Assembly (NCBI RefSeq): GCF_003259905.1
Contig: NZ_QLMG01000029.1
Coordinates: forward strand, 1-58,507
Source: Salipiger aestuarii
Lineage (GTDB): Bacteria; Pseudomonadota; Alphaproteobacteria; Rhodobacterales; Rhodobacteraceae
Length of the DNA: 58,507 bases
Reading direction: 5' to 3'
Positions 9,580-16,472 of this stretch are shown here, piece after piece (the first letter of the stretch is position 1; the number at the start of each line of letters is the position of its first letter). Under the pieces are notes generated by a model. The model made no database searches, had not been told where the DNA came from, and saw nothing but the letters and a program-made list of their open reading frames with translations. The position numbers and the translations under genes are program-made.

Positions 9580-10098
9580 ATGCCTGCATCCTACCAACCC
9601 CACACCAGGGACGACGATCCCGAACATACCGTCAGCCAGTCGCTGGAAACCAACCTCAGGGCCGCCGACCTGACCGTGCGCCACCTGATCGACCAGAAGG
9701 GGCGCGCGGTGTTCTCGACCTCTGCGGACGAGACCATCGGTACCGTTGTCAGGCTGTTGCGGGACAATGATATCGGGGCTGTCATGGTGCTGGACGCGCA
9801 ATCCAGTCTTGTCGGCATCCTGTCTGAACGCGACATCGTGCGCCGCCTCGCGGACACGCCGGGCCAGACCCTGCCGCAGACAGTGGCAGAGCTGATGACC
9901 CGCAACGTCGAAACCTGCACGCTGGACGATTTGCTGGTCAGCGTTCTGCGCCGCATGACCGATGGGCGGTTTCGCCATATGCCGGTGATGGAAAACGGCG
10001 CCGTGATCGGCCTGATTTCCGTGCGCGACGTGGTGCGCTATCGCCTGACCGCGCTGGAATACGAGGCGTTGCAGCTCAAGCAACTGATCGTCGGCTAG
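9580..10098 (+). CDS. CBS-domain-pair protein
   Basis: A 172-aa stand-alone Bateman module. Two CBS motifs are readable: the first around residues 35-95 (GTVVRLLRDNDIGAVMVLD, then VGILSERDIVRRLA), the second around 100-160 (VAELMTRNVETC, then HMPVMENGAVIGLISVRDVV). Such modules usually bind adenine nucleotides and act as energy sensors. No catalytic domain is fused. ATG 9580 has GGGAGAG just upstream. The gene precedes eutBC in the same orientation, but 126 bases and a strong hairpin separate them, so a shared transcript is uncertain. Confidence 0.88.
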   Translation: MPASYQPHTRDDDPEHTVSQSLETNLRAADLTVRHLIDQKGRAVFSTSADETIGTVVRLLRDNDIGAVMVLDAQSSLVGILSERDIVRRLADTPGQTLPQTVAELMTRNVETCTLDDLLVSVLRRMTDGRFRHMPVMENGAVIGLISVRDVVRYRLTALEYEALQLKQLIVG

Positions 10099-10130
10099 GC
10101 GCGGCTGCGTCTGCCCGAAAAGCGGGCGCT

Positions 10131-10158
10131 GGCCCCGCGCGCGTGCCGCGCGGGGGCC
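10131..10158 (+). terminator. GC-rich hairpin after the CBS gene
   Basis: GGCCCCGCGCG pairs with CGCGCGGGGGCC across a five-base loop. There is no U-tract, so it is a stable hairpin that may act as a transcription stop or mRNA-end protector between the CBS gene and eutB, not a classical terminator. No cobalamin riboswitch was recognised in this 126-base gap. Confidence 0.4.
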
Positions 10159-10224
10159 GCGATGCGTGGACCTGAGGACAGGCGAAGGTCTAACTGTTCG
10201 GCAAGCACGACAAGGAGAGCCTGT

Positions 10225-11616
10225 ATGTACGGCACCAGCATCGGGGGAGAAAGTTTCCGTTTTGCGGACCTGAAAACGCTGATGGCGCGGGCCACGCCGC
10301 TGCGCTCGGGCGACCAGCTTGCGGGGGTCGCCGCCGAAACCGATGTCGAACGGGCGGCGGCGCAGGTGGCGCTGGCGGATTTGCCGCTTCGGGCGTTTCT
10401 GACCGAAACCGTGGTTCCCTACGAATCCGACGAGGTCACGCGGCTTATCATTGATGGGCATGACGCGGTGGCCTTTGCGCCGGTATCGCATTTCACGGTG
10501 GGCGATATGCGCGACTGGCTGCTGTCGGACCAGGCCGACGGCAAGGCGCTCGCGGCGCTCGCGCCCGGGCTGACGCCCGAGATGGTTGCGGCGGTGTCGA
10601 AAATCTGCCGGGTGCAGGATTTGATCCTGATTTCAAAGAAATGCCATGTGGTGACGGCGTTTCGGGGGACGGTCGGTCTGCCGGGGCGCCTGTCGACGCG
10701 CTTGCAGCCGAACCACCCCACCGACGATCCGCGCGGCATCGCGGCGTCGATCGTGGACGGGCTGATGTATGGCTCCGGCGATGCGGTGATCGGCATCAAC
10801 CCGGCGTCCGACAATCTGCACGCGACCGTCCAACTGCTGCATCTCCTGGACGACATCATCCAGGAGCACGCCATCCCGACGCAAAGCTGCGTGCTGAGCC
10901 ATGTCACCAACACCATGGCCGCCATCACAGAGGGCGCGCCGGTCGACCTGACCTTTCAATCCATCGCGGGCACCCAGGCGGCAAACGAAAGCTTTGGCAT
11001 CTCGCTGGCGCTGCTGGCCGAGGCGCACGAGGCGACGCTGTCGCTGAAACGCGGCAGCGTCGGCGACAACGTGATGTATTTCGAAACGGGGCAGGGGTCG
11101 TGCCTGTCAGCCGATGCGCATCACGGCGTCGATCAGCAAACGCTTGAATCGCGCGCCTACGCCGTCGCCCGCCGCTACCGCCCGCTGCTGGTGAACACCG
11201 TGGTGGGGTTCATCGGGCCGGAATACCTGTATGACGGCAGGCAGATCATCCGCGCCGGGCTGGAGGATCATTTCTGCGGCAAGCTGCTGGGCGTGCCGAT
11301 GGGCTGTGACATCTGCTACACCAACCACGCCGAGGCCGATCAGAACGACATGGACATGCTGCTGACGCTGCTGGGGGCGGCGGGCATCAATTTCATCATG
11401 GGGATTCCGGGATCGGATGATGTGATGCTGAACTATCAGACCACATCTTTTCACGACGCGCTTTACGCCCGTCGCGTGCTGGGACTGCGTCCCGCGCCGG
11501 AATTCGAGGACTGGCTGGATCGTGTCGGCCTGATGGCCAAGGACGGCGGCTTTACCCCCGCAGGCGCGCCGCCCGCGCTGCTGGCACAACGCCTGTCCCT
11601 GCTGGAGGCCGGTTGA
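10225..11616 (+). CDS. eutB: ethanolamine ammonia-lyase large subunit
   Basis: A 463-aa catalytic subunit of the adenosylcobalamin-dependent enzyme that splits ethanolamine to acetaldehyde and ammonia. Length and motifs are typical (LPGRLSTRLQPNHPTDDPRG, GINPASDN, GCDICYTNHAEADQNDMD, FIMGIPGSDDVMLNYQTTSF). ATG 10225 is chosen for the AAGGAGAG at 10212-10219; the frame is open back to 10162. It runs directly into eutC. No microcompartment shell, EutA reactivase or aldehyde dehydrogenase genes are nearby. This is the minimal shell-less eutBC arrangement, likely used for nitrogen. Confidence 0.96.
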   Translation: MYGTSIGGESFRFADLKTLMARATPLRSGDQLAGVAAETDVERAAAQVALADLPLRAFLTETVVPYESDEVTRLIIDGHDAVAFAPVSHFTVGDMRDWLLSDQADGKALAALAPGLTPEMVAAVSKICRVQDLILISKKCHVVTAFRGTVGLPGRLSTRLQPNHPTDDPRGIAASIVDGLMYGSGDAVIGINPASDNLHATVQLLHLLDDIIQEHAIPTQSCVLSHVTNTMAAITEGAPVDLTFQSIAGTQAANESFGISLALLAEAHEATLSLKRGSVGDNVMYFETGQGSCLSADAHHGVDQQTLESRAYAVARRYRPLLVNTVVGFIGPEYLYDGRQIIRAGLEDHFCGKLLGVPMGCDICYTNHAEADQNDMDMLLTLLGAAGINFIMGIPGSDDVMLNYQTTSFHDALYARRVLGLRPAPEFEDWLDRVGLMAKDGGFTPAGAPPALLAQRLSLLEAG

Positions 11617-12375
11617 ATGGGCGATGTGACACCCCTTCCCGACCAGCGGTTCGAGGACCCCTGGGCCAGGCTGCGCCGCCACACCTCGGCGCGGATCGCG
11701 CTGGGCCGCACGGGCGTGTCGCTCGGCACCGCGCGCAATCTGGAATTCCAGGTCGCGCATGCGCAGGCCCGCACCGCGGTGCATTCGGCGCTGGATCTGG
11801 ATGCGCTGGAACAGGCGGTCGGCCCGCTGGTCCGCCTCACCTCACGCGCGCCGGATCGTGCCGCCTATTTGCAACGTCCCGACCGGGGGCGGCGACTGGA
11901 TGACACTTCGGCGCAGATGCTGGAAACGCAGCGCAAGGGCGCCGATCTGGCCATCGTGCTGGCCGATGGGCTGTCGTCGCTGGCGACCCAGGATCAGGCG
12001 CCGGGGTTCCTGTCGGCCTTTTTGCCGCTGCTCGACGGGTTCAGCGTTGCGCCGCTGGTTGCGGCAACGCAGGCGCGGGTCGCCATCGGGGACGAGATCG
12101 GTGCGATTCTGAACGCCCGGATGGTCGTCGTGCTGATCGGGGAACGCCCCGGCCTTTCGGCGGCGGACAGTCTTGGGCTCTACCTGACATTCGGGCCAAA
12201 GCGGGGCCGCACCGATGCGGATCGCAACTGCATTTCCAACATTCGCCCCCGCGGCCTGTCATCGGCAGATGCCGCCCACCGCGCCGCATGGCTGGTGCGC
12301 GAGGCGTTCAGGCTGGGGCTGTCCGGTGTTGGGCTGAAGGACCGGACCGTGACCGTGGACGCCAGGCTGGAATAA
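11617..12375 (+). CDS. eutC: ethanolamine ammonia-lyase small subunit
   Basis: A 252-aa partner of EutB that helps bind adenosylcobalamin. Its ATG follows the eutB TGA with no base between, and GGAGG lies within the 3' end of eutB, so translation is coupled. Recognisable EutC features are [18 protein letters not shown] near the N-terminus, the central LADGLSS segment, [19 protein letters not shown] and [12 protein letters not shown]. The length is slightly below that of enteric EutC, which has a longer N-terminus. Confidence 0.95.
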   Translation: MGDVTPLPDQRFEDPWARLRRHTSARIALGRTGVSLGTARNLEFQVAHAQARTAVHSALDLDALEQAVGPLVRLTSRAPDRAAYLQRPDRGRRLDDTSAQMLETQRKGADLAIVLADGLSSLATQDQAPGFLSAFLPLLDGFSVAPLVAATQARVAIGDEIGAILNARMVVVLIGERPGLSAADSLGLYLTFGPKRGRTDADRNCISNIRPRGLSSADAAHRAAWLVREAFRLGLSGVGLKDRTVTVDARLE

Positions 12376-12484
12376 CACGCGCCACACCGGGATGTTCACG
12401 CCCCTCTTGGTGTCGCGCCCCGTCGGCGGGCTTGCCGTGCGCACGCGCCCGGTCCACACCTGAGCCGACACACAGGAGGCCGCG

Positions 12485-13219
12485 ATGACGGACCACAAGA
12501 CGCTGCTGCTGACAGGCGCAAGCCGGGGCATCGGCCATGCGACCGTAAAGGTGTTTCAGGCGGCGGGGTGGCGGGTGCTCACCGTTTCGCGCACCGCATT
12601 CGATTCGCGCTGCCCCTGGCACGCAGGGGGCACCGATCATATCCAGGGCGATCTGGCCGATCCGGCGGCGCGCGACGAGATGGTCGCGCGGGTGCGTGAA
12701 ACGCTGGGCGGCGGCGGACTGCATGCCATCGTCAACAACGCCGGCATTTCGCCCAAGGGCGAGGGCGGCGGGCGGCTGGGTATCGCCGAAAGCTCTGACG
12801 AGGTCTGGCAGGCGGTGATGAACGTCAACCTGATGGGGCCGGCGGCGCTGATGCGCGATCTGCTGCCGGAACTGTCGGGGGCGCAGGGGGCTGTCGTCAA
12901 TGTCGGGTCGATCGCCGGACGGCGCGTGCACCCCTTTGCCGGTGTGGCCTACGCCTGTTCGAAAGCGGCGCTTGAGGCGCTGACCCGCGAGGCCGCCGCC
13001 GAACTGGGCCCGCGCGGCGTGCGCGTGAACATGGTGACCCCCGGCGAGATCGAGACCGAGATCCTGTCGCCGGGCACCAAGACCATGACCCGGCTTATTC
13101 CCCTGCGCCGTCTTGGCAAGCCCGACGAGGTCGCGCGGGTCGTGCTGTTCCTGTGTTCGGCGCAGGCAAGCTATGTCAACGGCGCGGTGATCGACGTGAA
13201 CGGCGGCCAGCACGCCTGA
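12485..13219 (+). CDS. SDR-family NAD(P)-dependent oxidoreductase
   Basis: A 244-aa classical short-chain dehydrogenase/reductase. It shows the Rossmann dinucleotide motif TGASRGIG (residues 10-17), the structural NNAG, the catalytic Ser in VNVGSIAG and the YxxxK pair in YACSKAA, followed by the usual PG motif (MVTPGEIETE). The C-terminus ends with the common VNGAVIDVNGGQ. AGGAGG lies about eight bases upstream of ATG 12485. It follows eutC by 109 bases in the same direction, but nothing ties it to ethanolamine use. The substrate is unknown. Confidence 0.92.
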   Translation: MTDHKTLLLTGASRGIGHATVKVFQAAGWRVLTVSRTAFDSRCPWHAGGTDHIQGDLADPAARDEMVARVRETLGGGGLHAIVNNAGISPKGEGGGRLGIAESSDEVWQAVMNVNLMGPAALMRDLLPELSGAQGAVVNVGSIAGRRVHPFAGVAYACSKAALEALTREAAAELGPRGVRVNMVTPGEIETEILSPGTKTMTRLIPLRRLGKPDEVARVVLFLCSAQASYVNGAVIDVNGGQHA

Positions 13220-13228
13220 CGGCGCGGT

Positions 13229-13651
13229 TCAGGGCGCGGGGTCGATCTTGCCGCGCAGGTTCTTGACCTCGCCGCGCTGCTTTTTGGATTCCAGCCGGCG
13301 GCGTTTCGATCCAAGCGTGGGCCGGGTGGGGATACGCCGCTTGGGCTTTTCGCAGGCGCGCTGGATCAGATCGGCCAGCCGCTCACGCGCGATTTCGCGA
13401 TTGCGCACCTGACTGCGGGTTTCATCGACCTGAAGCACCAGCGCGCCTTCCTTGGTCCAGCGCCGCCCGGCCAGCTTGCGCAGGCGGGTCTTGACCGGCT
13501 GGGGCAGGTTCGGGGACCGTTCGGCCTCGAACCGCAATTCCACCGCCGAGGACACCTTGTTCACGTTTTGCCCGCCCGGCCCCGAGGCCCGGATGAACTG
13601 TTCGGTGATTTCCCAATCCTCGATGGATATGCGGTCGTTGATGCGCAGCAT
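13229..13651 (-). CDS. arfB: alternative ribosome-rescue peptidyl-tRNA hydrolase
   Basis: A 140-aa single-domain release-factor-like protein. It enters stalled ribosomes and hydrolyses peptidyl-tRNA using a GGQ loop. GGQ is at residues 26-28, exactly as in the E. coli protein, in the context SGPGGQNVNK. The lysine/arginine-rich C-terminal tail (PTRPTLGSKRRRLESKKQ) is the part that occupies the empty mRNA channel. ATG 13651 (MLRINDRISI) is chosen to match the family length; an upstream in-frame ATG at 13687 would add 12 residues. The gene converges on the SDR gene. Confidence 0.94.
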   Translation of the reverse strand: MLRINDRISIEDWEITEQFIRASGPGGQNVNKVSSAVELRFEAERSPNLPQPVKTRLRKLAGRRWTKEGALVLQVDETRSQVRNREIARERLADLIQRACEKPKRRIPTRPTLGSKRRRLESKKQRGEVKNLRGKIDPAP

Positions 13652-13735
13652 GTCGGGGTATGTAGCATAAATGACAGGGGCCGCCACGGTTTCCCGAAGC
13701 GGCCCTGGGCTTTCGCGGTGGAAAGCTTCAACTGA

Positions 13736-13767
13736 AATGGGCCACCCTGCCTGTGGGGTGACCCATT
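13736..13767. other. 12-bp hairpin between arfB and the micro-ORF
   Basis: AATGGGCCACCC (13736-13747) pairs with GGGTGACCCATT (13756-13767) with a single mismatch and an eight-base loop. No U-tract follows on either strand. On the minus strand it lies downstream of the micro-ORF and upstream of arfB, so it could be its 3' end or part of the arfB leader. Together with 13795-13967 it fills the gene gap 13652-13973. Confidence 0.55.
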
Positions 13768-13835
13768 CGAGACGTCAAGGAGGCGGGCCGGTTAGGCAAT
13801 GCCAACCCTGAGAAGAGTCTCTGCGAGGGGTTGCC

Positions 13836-13892
13836 CTAGCAGATCATCCTCCGGGCTGTTCCGACACCTCTCTCCAATGTGACTCTAGACAC
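13836..13892 (-). CDS. 18-codon micro-ORF with an extreme Shine-Dalgarno
   Basis: On the minus strand, AAAGGAGGTGATCC (13907 down to 13894) is complementary to 14 nucleotides of the 3' end of bacterial 16S rRNA. Seven bases after its AGGAGG core comes GTG, opening an 18-residue frame (MSRVTLERGVGTARRMIC) closed by TAG. A second GGAGG with ATG sits inside it, five codons before the end. Immediately downstream, CAACCC (13803-13808) and GGGTTG (13828-13833), plus flanking GGCAA and TTGCC, can form competing stems. This layout suits a leader peptide or dual-function RNA, but no target gene is obvious. I do not recognise the peptide. Confidence 0.45.
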   Translation of the reverse strand: MSRVTLERGVGTARRMIC

Positions 13893-13916
13893 TGGATCAC
13901 CTCCTTTCAGCTGTTG

Positions 13917-13967
13917 AAAAACGCAAGATCAGGTTGGCACGGATAAGCCTATCCGCAAAGCGTTTTT
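13917..13967. terminator. candidate bidirectional terminator / nested inverted repeat
   Basis: AAAAACGC (13917-13924) and GCGTTTTT (13960-13967) are perfect complements. They enclose a second inverted repeat, GGATAAGCCTATCC (13941-13954). Because the outer arms carry A and T runs, each strand would end in a U-rich arm. It lies just after the yhhQ stop and just before the micro-ORF Shine-Dalgarno on the minus strand. It could end yhhQ transcripts or be the 5' structured part of the micro-ORF RNA. Confidence 0.45.
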
Positions 13968-13973
13968 AGCAGA

Positions 13974-14615
13974 TCATGCGTAAGCGTTTCGTGACATTGC
14001 CTTCGAAACGATCACCCGGAAGGGGATCAGCGCGATCACCGCAAGCGCCAGCTTGACCAGCCAATCCGCCGTGCCCAACGATACCCAAAGCGGCACGACC
14101 GGGCCAACCCCCAGCAAAGGCAGGGCTTCCTGCGCCCAGGACACATCGTTGCCGGGGTCCACGAACGTCAGCGCGCCGGAAAACGCGATGGTAAAGAAAA
14201 TCGCCGTGTCCAGCGCGGACCCCACCAACGTGGATGTCAGCGGCGCACGCCACCAGGCGCCGCCGCGCAGCCGGTCGAATATCGCCACGTCCATCATCTG
14301 CGCGGTCAGGAACGCAAGGCCCGAGCCAAGCGCGATGCGCAGCGTGACGGCGGGGTAGGTGTAGCCGTCGCCCTCCAGCATGATCTGCGTGCCGATCAGC
14401 GAGCAGATGACGCCGACGACAAAGCCCGCCAGCACCACCTTGCGGGCGGCGCGCGCGCCGTACAGGCGGTTCATCACATCGGTGACGAGAAAGGCCAGCG
14501 GATAGGTAAAGGCGCCCCATGTCAGCCATTGGCCGAACAGGAACTGCACAAGGATATTCGAGGCCAGCACGATGGCGGCCATGGCTAGAATGCCGGGAAG
14601 ATGTTTGCGTGTCAT
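13974..14615 (-). CDS. yhhQ: queuosine precursor transporter (VUT/YhhQ family)
   Basis: A 213-aa inner-membrane protein with about six helices, of the family that imports preQ0/preQ1 for queuosine tRNA modification. Family features include the N-terminal ILVQFLFGQWLTWGAFTYPLA region, LVTDVMNRLYG and the charged FDRLRGGAWWRAPL loop. ATG 14615 (MTRKHLPG) is preferred; the frame is open to 14705, but the added residues are not membrane-like. No preQ1 riboswitch was recognised in the 64-base gap upstream. Salvage would spare de novo preQ0 synthesis. Confidence 0.9.
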   Translation of the reverse strand: MTRKHLPGILAMAAIVLASNILVQFLFGQWLTWGAFTYPLAFLVTDVMNRLYGARAARKVVLAGFVVGVICSLIGTQIMLEGDGYTYPAVTLRIALGSGLAFLTAQMMDVAIFDRLRGGAWWRAPLTSTLVGSALDTAIFFTIAFSGALTFVDPGNDVSWAQEALPLLGVGPVVPLWVSLGTADWLVKLALAVIALIPFRVIVSKAMSRNAYA

Positions 14616-14679
14616 GAGTGACCCGTTTTGACAAGGTGGCGGGGAACTTGTGCCGGGACACATGCCCGAACGCGGCTTG

Positions 14680-15582
14680 TTACGGCCTCTTGTCCTGAAA
14701 ATCAAGCGTTTCCGGCACGCGGTATTCGACCAGCTGGGTTTTTTGCAGCGCGTTGAAATTGTCGTCCGAGATCATGGTCAGGCGGATTTCGCCCTTGTCG
14801 TCGCGCCAGACCGCCAGCCCTTCGAGGTTGTCGTGCTGAAAGACCGAGGATCTCAGCAGCTCGGTCTCGCCGGTCAGTGCGTCTTCGGTCATATCGAAAC
14901 GACGCACGCGCGAGCGAAAGGCAAAGCCGGTGAATTCCCGCTCCAGCAGATAGAACCGCCCGTCCGGCCCGACATCGGCCCCAACCGCCAGGAACCCGCC
15001 GCGCCGGGGGATTTCATAGGGTTGCGTCCAGCGATCGCCCTCTTGCCGCCAGACGGGAAAGGGGCGGGTCAGTTCACCGGACCGTTCCGGCAGCGTCAGC
15101 ATGCGGCCCTTGCCGTCGACCGCCAGCGCCTCAAGCCCGCTGTTGTGCTGCAGGGTGCGAAAGTCGGGGCTGCGGCTGCGTTCCCCGACAAAGGCGCCCT
15201 GCCCGTCGTGGATCCAGACCCGCGAGGGGCCTTCGAACGACACATGGTTCTGACCGTCAAGGACCGCCAGCCCCTCGCTGTCGCCCGCGCCCTGATAGCC
15301 ATAGGGGGATTCCAGCGTGCTGATCGCGGTGCCGGCGACCGACACGATGCGACCGTTGCTGCGGGTGATTTCGGCGGTGACAAGGATCGACCTGTCGCCA
15401 ACCGCCGTCAGGTGGCTGCCGTCGGCTGAAATCTCCAGCCCGGACAGACCGCCAAACCGGTCTGATCCGTTTGTCCAGGTGTAGCTGCCGACATAGGTGG
15501 CCTCGCCCCCGCTTGCGACGGCGGCCATGGCGATCCCTCCGGCCAGCGCGGCGGCTACTGCGCCGCGAGAACGGATGCGCAT
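14680..15582 (-). CDS. exported esterase-like protein of the phytase-like family
   Basis: A 300-aa secreted protein, starting with a Sec-type signal (MRIRSRGAVAAALAGG, cleaved around residue 25) and continuing as a beta-propeller-like domain. Repeated motifs such as GGLSGLEISADGSHLTAVGDR, GDSEGLAVL, HNSGLEALAVDGKG and HDNLEGLAVW match the family usually annotated as esterase-like activity of phytase. Its start overlaps the 3' end of mepA by 28 bases, so it is probably the third gene of a UMF1-mepA unit. The enzymatic activity is not established. Confidence 0.85.
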   Translation of the reverse strand: MRIRSRGAVAAALAGGIAMAAVASGGEATYVGSYTWTNGSDRFGGLSGLEISADGSHLTAVGDRSILVTAEITRSNGRIVSVAGTAISTLESPYGYQGAGDSEGLAVLDGQNHVSFEGPSRVWIHDGQGAFVGERSRSPDFRTLQHNSGLEALAVDGKGRMLTLPERSGELTRPFPVWRQEGDRWTQPYEIPRRGGFLAVGADVGPDGRFYLLEREFTGFAFRSRVRRFDMTEDALTGETELLRSSVFQHDNLEGLAVWRDDKGEIRLTMISDDNFNALQKTQLVEYRVPETLDFQDKRP

Positions 15583-16472
15583 TGGGCCGGAAGGTCCCCC
15601 ATCACAAGGTCGCGTTTGGGTTTCGGCGCGGGCGCGTCGGGGTCGGGGGGCGGCGGGTTGAGGATGTTGTCGACCCAGGCCCGCGCGTCGGCGCAGCCGT
15701 CCCCCGGCGGTGGCGGGGCCTGGTTCACGCAGCCGGTCGCCCCCGGCGGACAGGACAGCCGCACATGGAAATGGTAATGGTGCCCGTACCAGGGGCGGAT
15801 CTTGTTCAGCCAGGCGCGATCGCCCTTTTCATCGTTGCACATCTGCACCTTGGCGCCGGGAAAGACAAAGATGCGCGCAACGCGTGGATCGCTTGCGGCA
15901 GCCCGGAGCAGTTCGTGATGGGCGCCGGTCCAGCCGTTGTTGACATAGGCGCCCGAGGCGCGGCGCATGGAAATCGACGACAGGCTTTCGCGCGTGGCGC
16001 GGCTGAGCGCCAGATCATTCGCCGGCAACATCCATATATCCGCGTCCAGACCCATCTGGTGGCTGGCATGCCCCGAGGTCATGGGCCCGCCGCGCGGCTG
16101 GCTCATATCGCCCACATAGATCCCGTTCCAGCCCGGCAGGCGCGACGCCTTGCGCGACAGATCCTGAAGATAGTCGACCAGTTCGGGATGGCCCCAGTTG
16201 CGGTTGCGTGACAGGCGCATCGCCTGCCAGGTCGGGCCGGTTTCCGGCAATTGCACGGCCCCCGCGACGCAGCCCCTGGAATAGCTGCCAAACGCGGCGG
16301 GGGTCTGTTTCGTCCCGGTGCTTTGCCCGCCGAACATCGACTTGGCGCTTTTGGTCGACAGCACGCCGGTGACGCGGGGCAGGTCGGCCTCGGTCGTGGC
16401 GGGGGCGGGACGGTCATCGCCGCAGCCCCACAGGAAGGCGGCGGCGGTCAGGGCGGTCAGGGTGCGGATCAT
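15555..16472 (-). CDS. mepA: penicillin-insensitive murein endopeptidase, lipoprotein
   Basis: A 305-aa LAS-type (M74) zinc metallopeptidase that cuts D-Ala-meso-DAP cross-links in periplasmic peptidoglycan. A lipoprotein signal ends in FLWGC (C17). Zinc and catalytic motifs are present: GHASHQMGLDADIW, and HYHFHVRLSCP near the C-terminus. An acidic and Pro-rich linker (PPPPDPDAPAPKPK) precedes a short tail. The ATG overlaps the TGA of the MFS gene by four bases (ATGA), which implies translational coupling to it. Confidence 0.93.
   Translation of the reverse strand: MIRTLTALTAAAFLWGCGDDRPAPATTEADLPRVTGVLSTKSAKSMFGGQSTGTKQTPAAFGSYSRGCVAGAVQLPETGPTWQAMRLSRNRNWGHPELVDYLQDLSRKASRLPGWNGIYVGDMSQPRGGPMTSGHASHQMGLDADIWMLPANDLALSRATRESLSSISMRRASGAYVNNGWTGAHHELLRAAASDPRVARIFVFPGAKVQMCNDEKGDRAWLNKIRPWYGHHYHFHVRLSCPPGATGCVNQAPPPPGDGCADARAWVDNILNPPPPDPDAPAPKPKRDLVMGDLPAQCASVLAAQ

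Noticed and set aside
10099-10224. Possible cobalamin riboswitch before eutB
   Set aside because: The gap has a GC hairpin but no B12-box-like sequence or the needed length.
9499-10491. A long minus-strand extension of the small two-helix protein
   Set aside because: The extension is antisense to the CBS gene and the start of eutB and lacks sensible composition; the ATG at 9498 has a good binding site.
10618-10640. FNR-like TTGAT...TTTCAA sequence
   Set aside because: It lies inside the eutB coding region, is imperfect, and has no promoter next to it.
13894-13907. Fragment of a 16S rRNA gene 3' end on the plus strand
   Set aside because: Only the 14-base GGATCACCTCCTTT matches; flanking bases do not resemble 16S, so it is better read as a Shine-Dalgarno on the minus strand.
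14616-14679. Possible preQ1 riboswitch before the queuosine-precursor transporter
   Set aside because: The short leader lacks the A-rich tail and C-rich loop pattern of known preQ1 aptamers.
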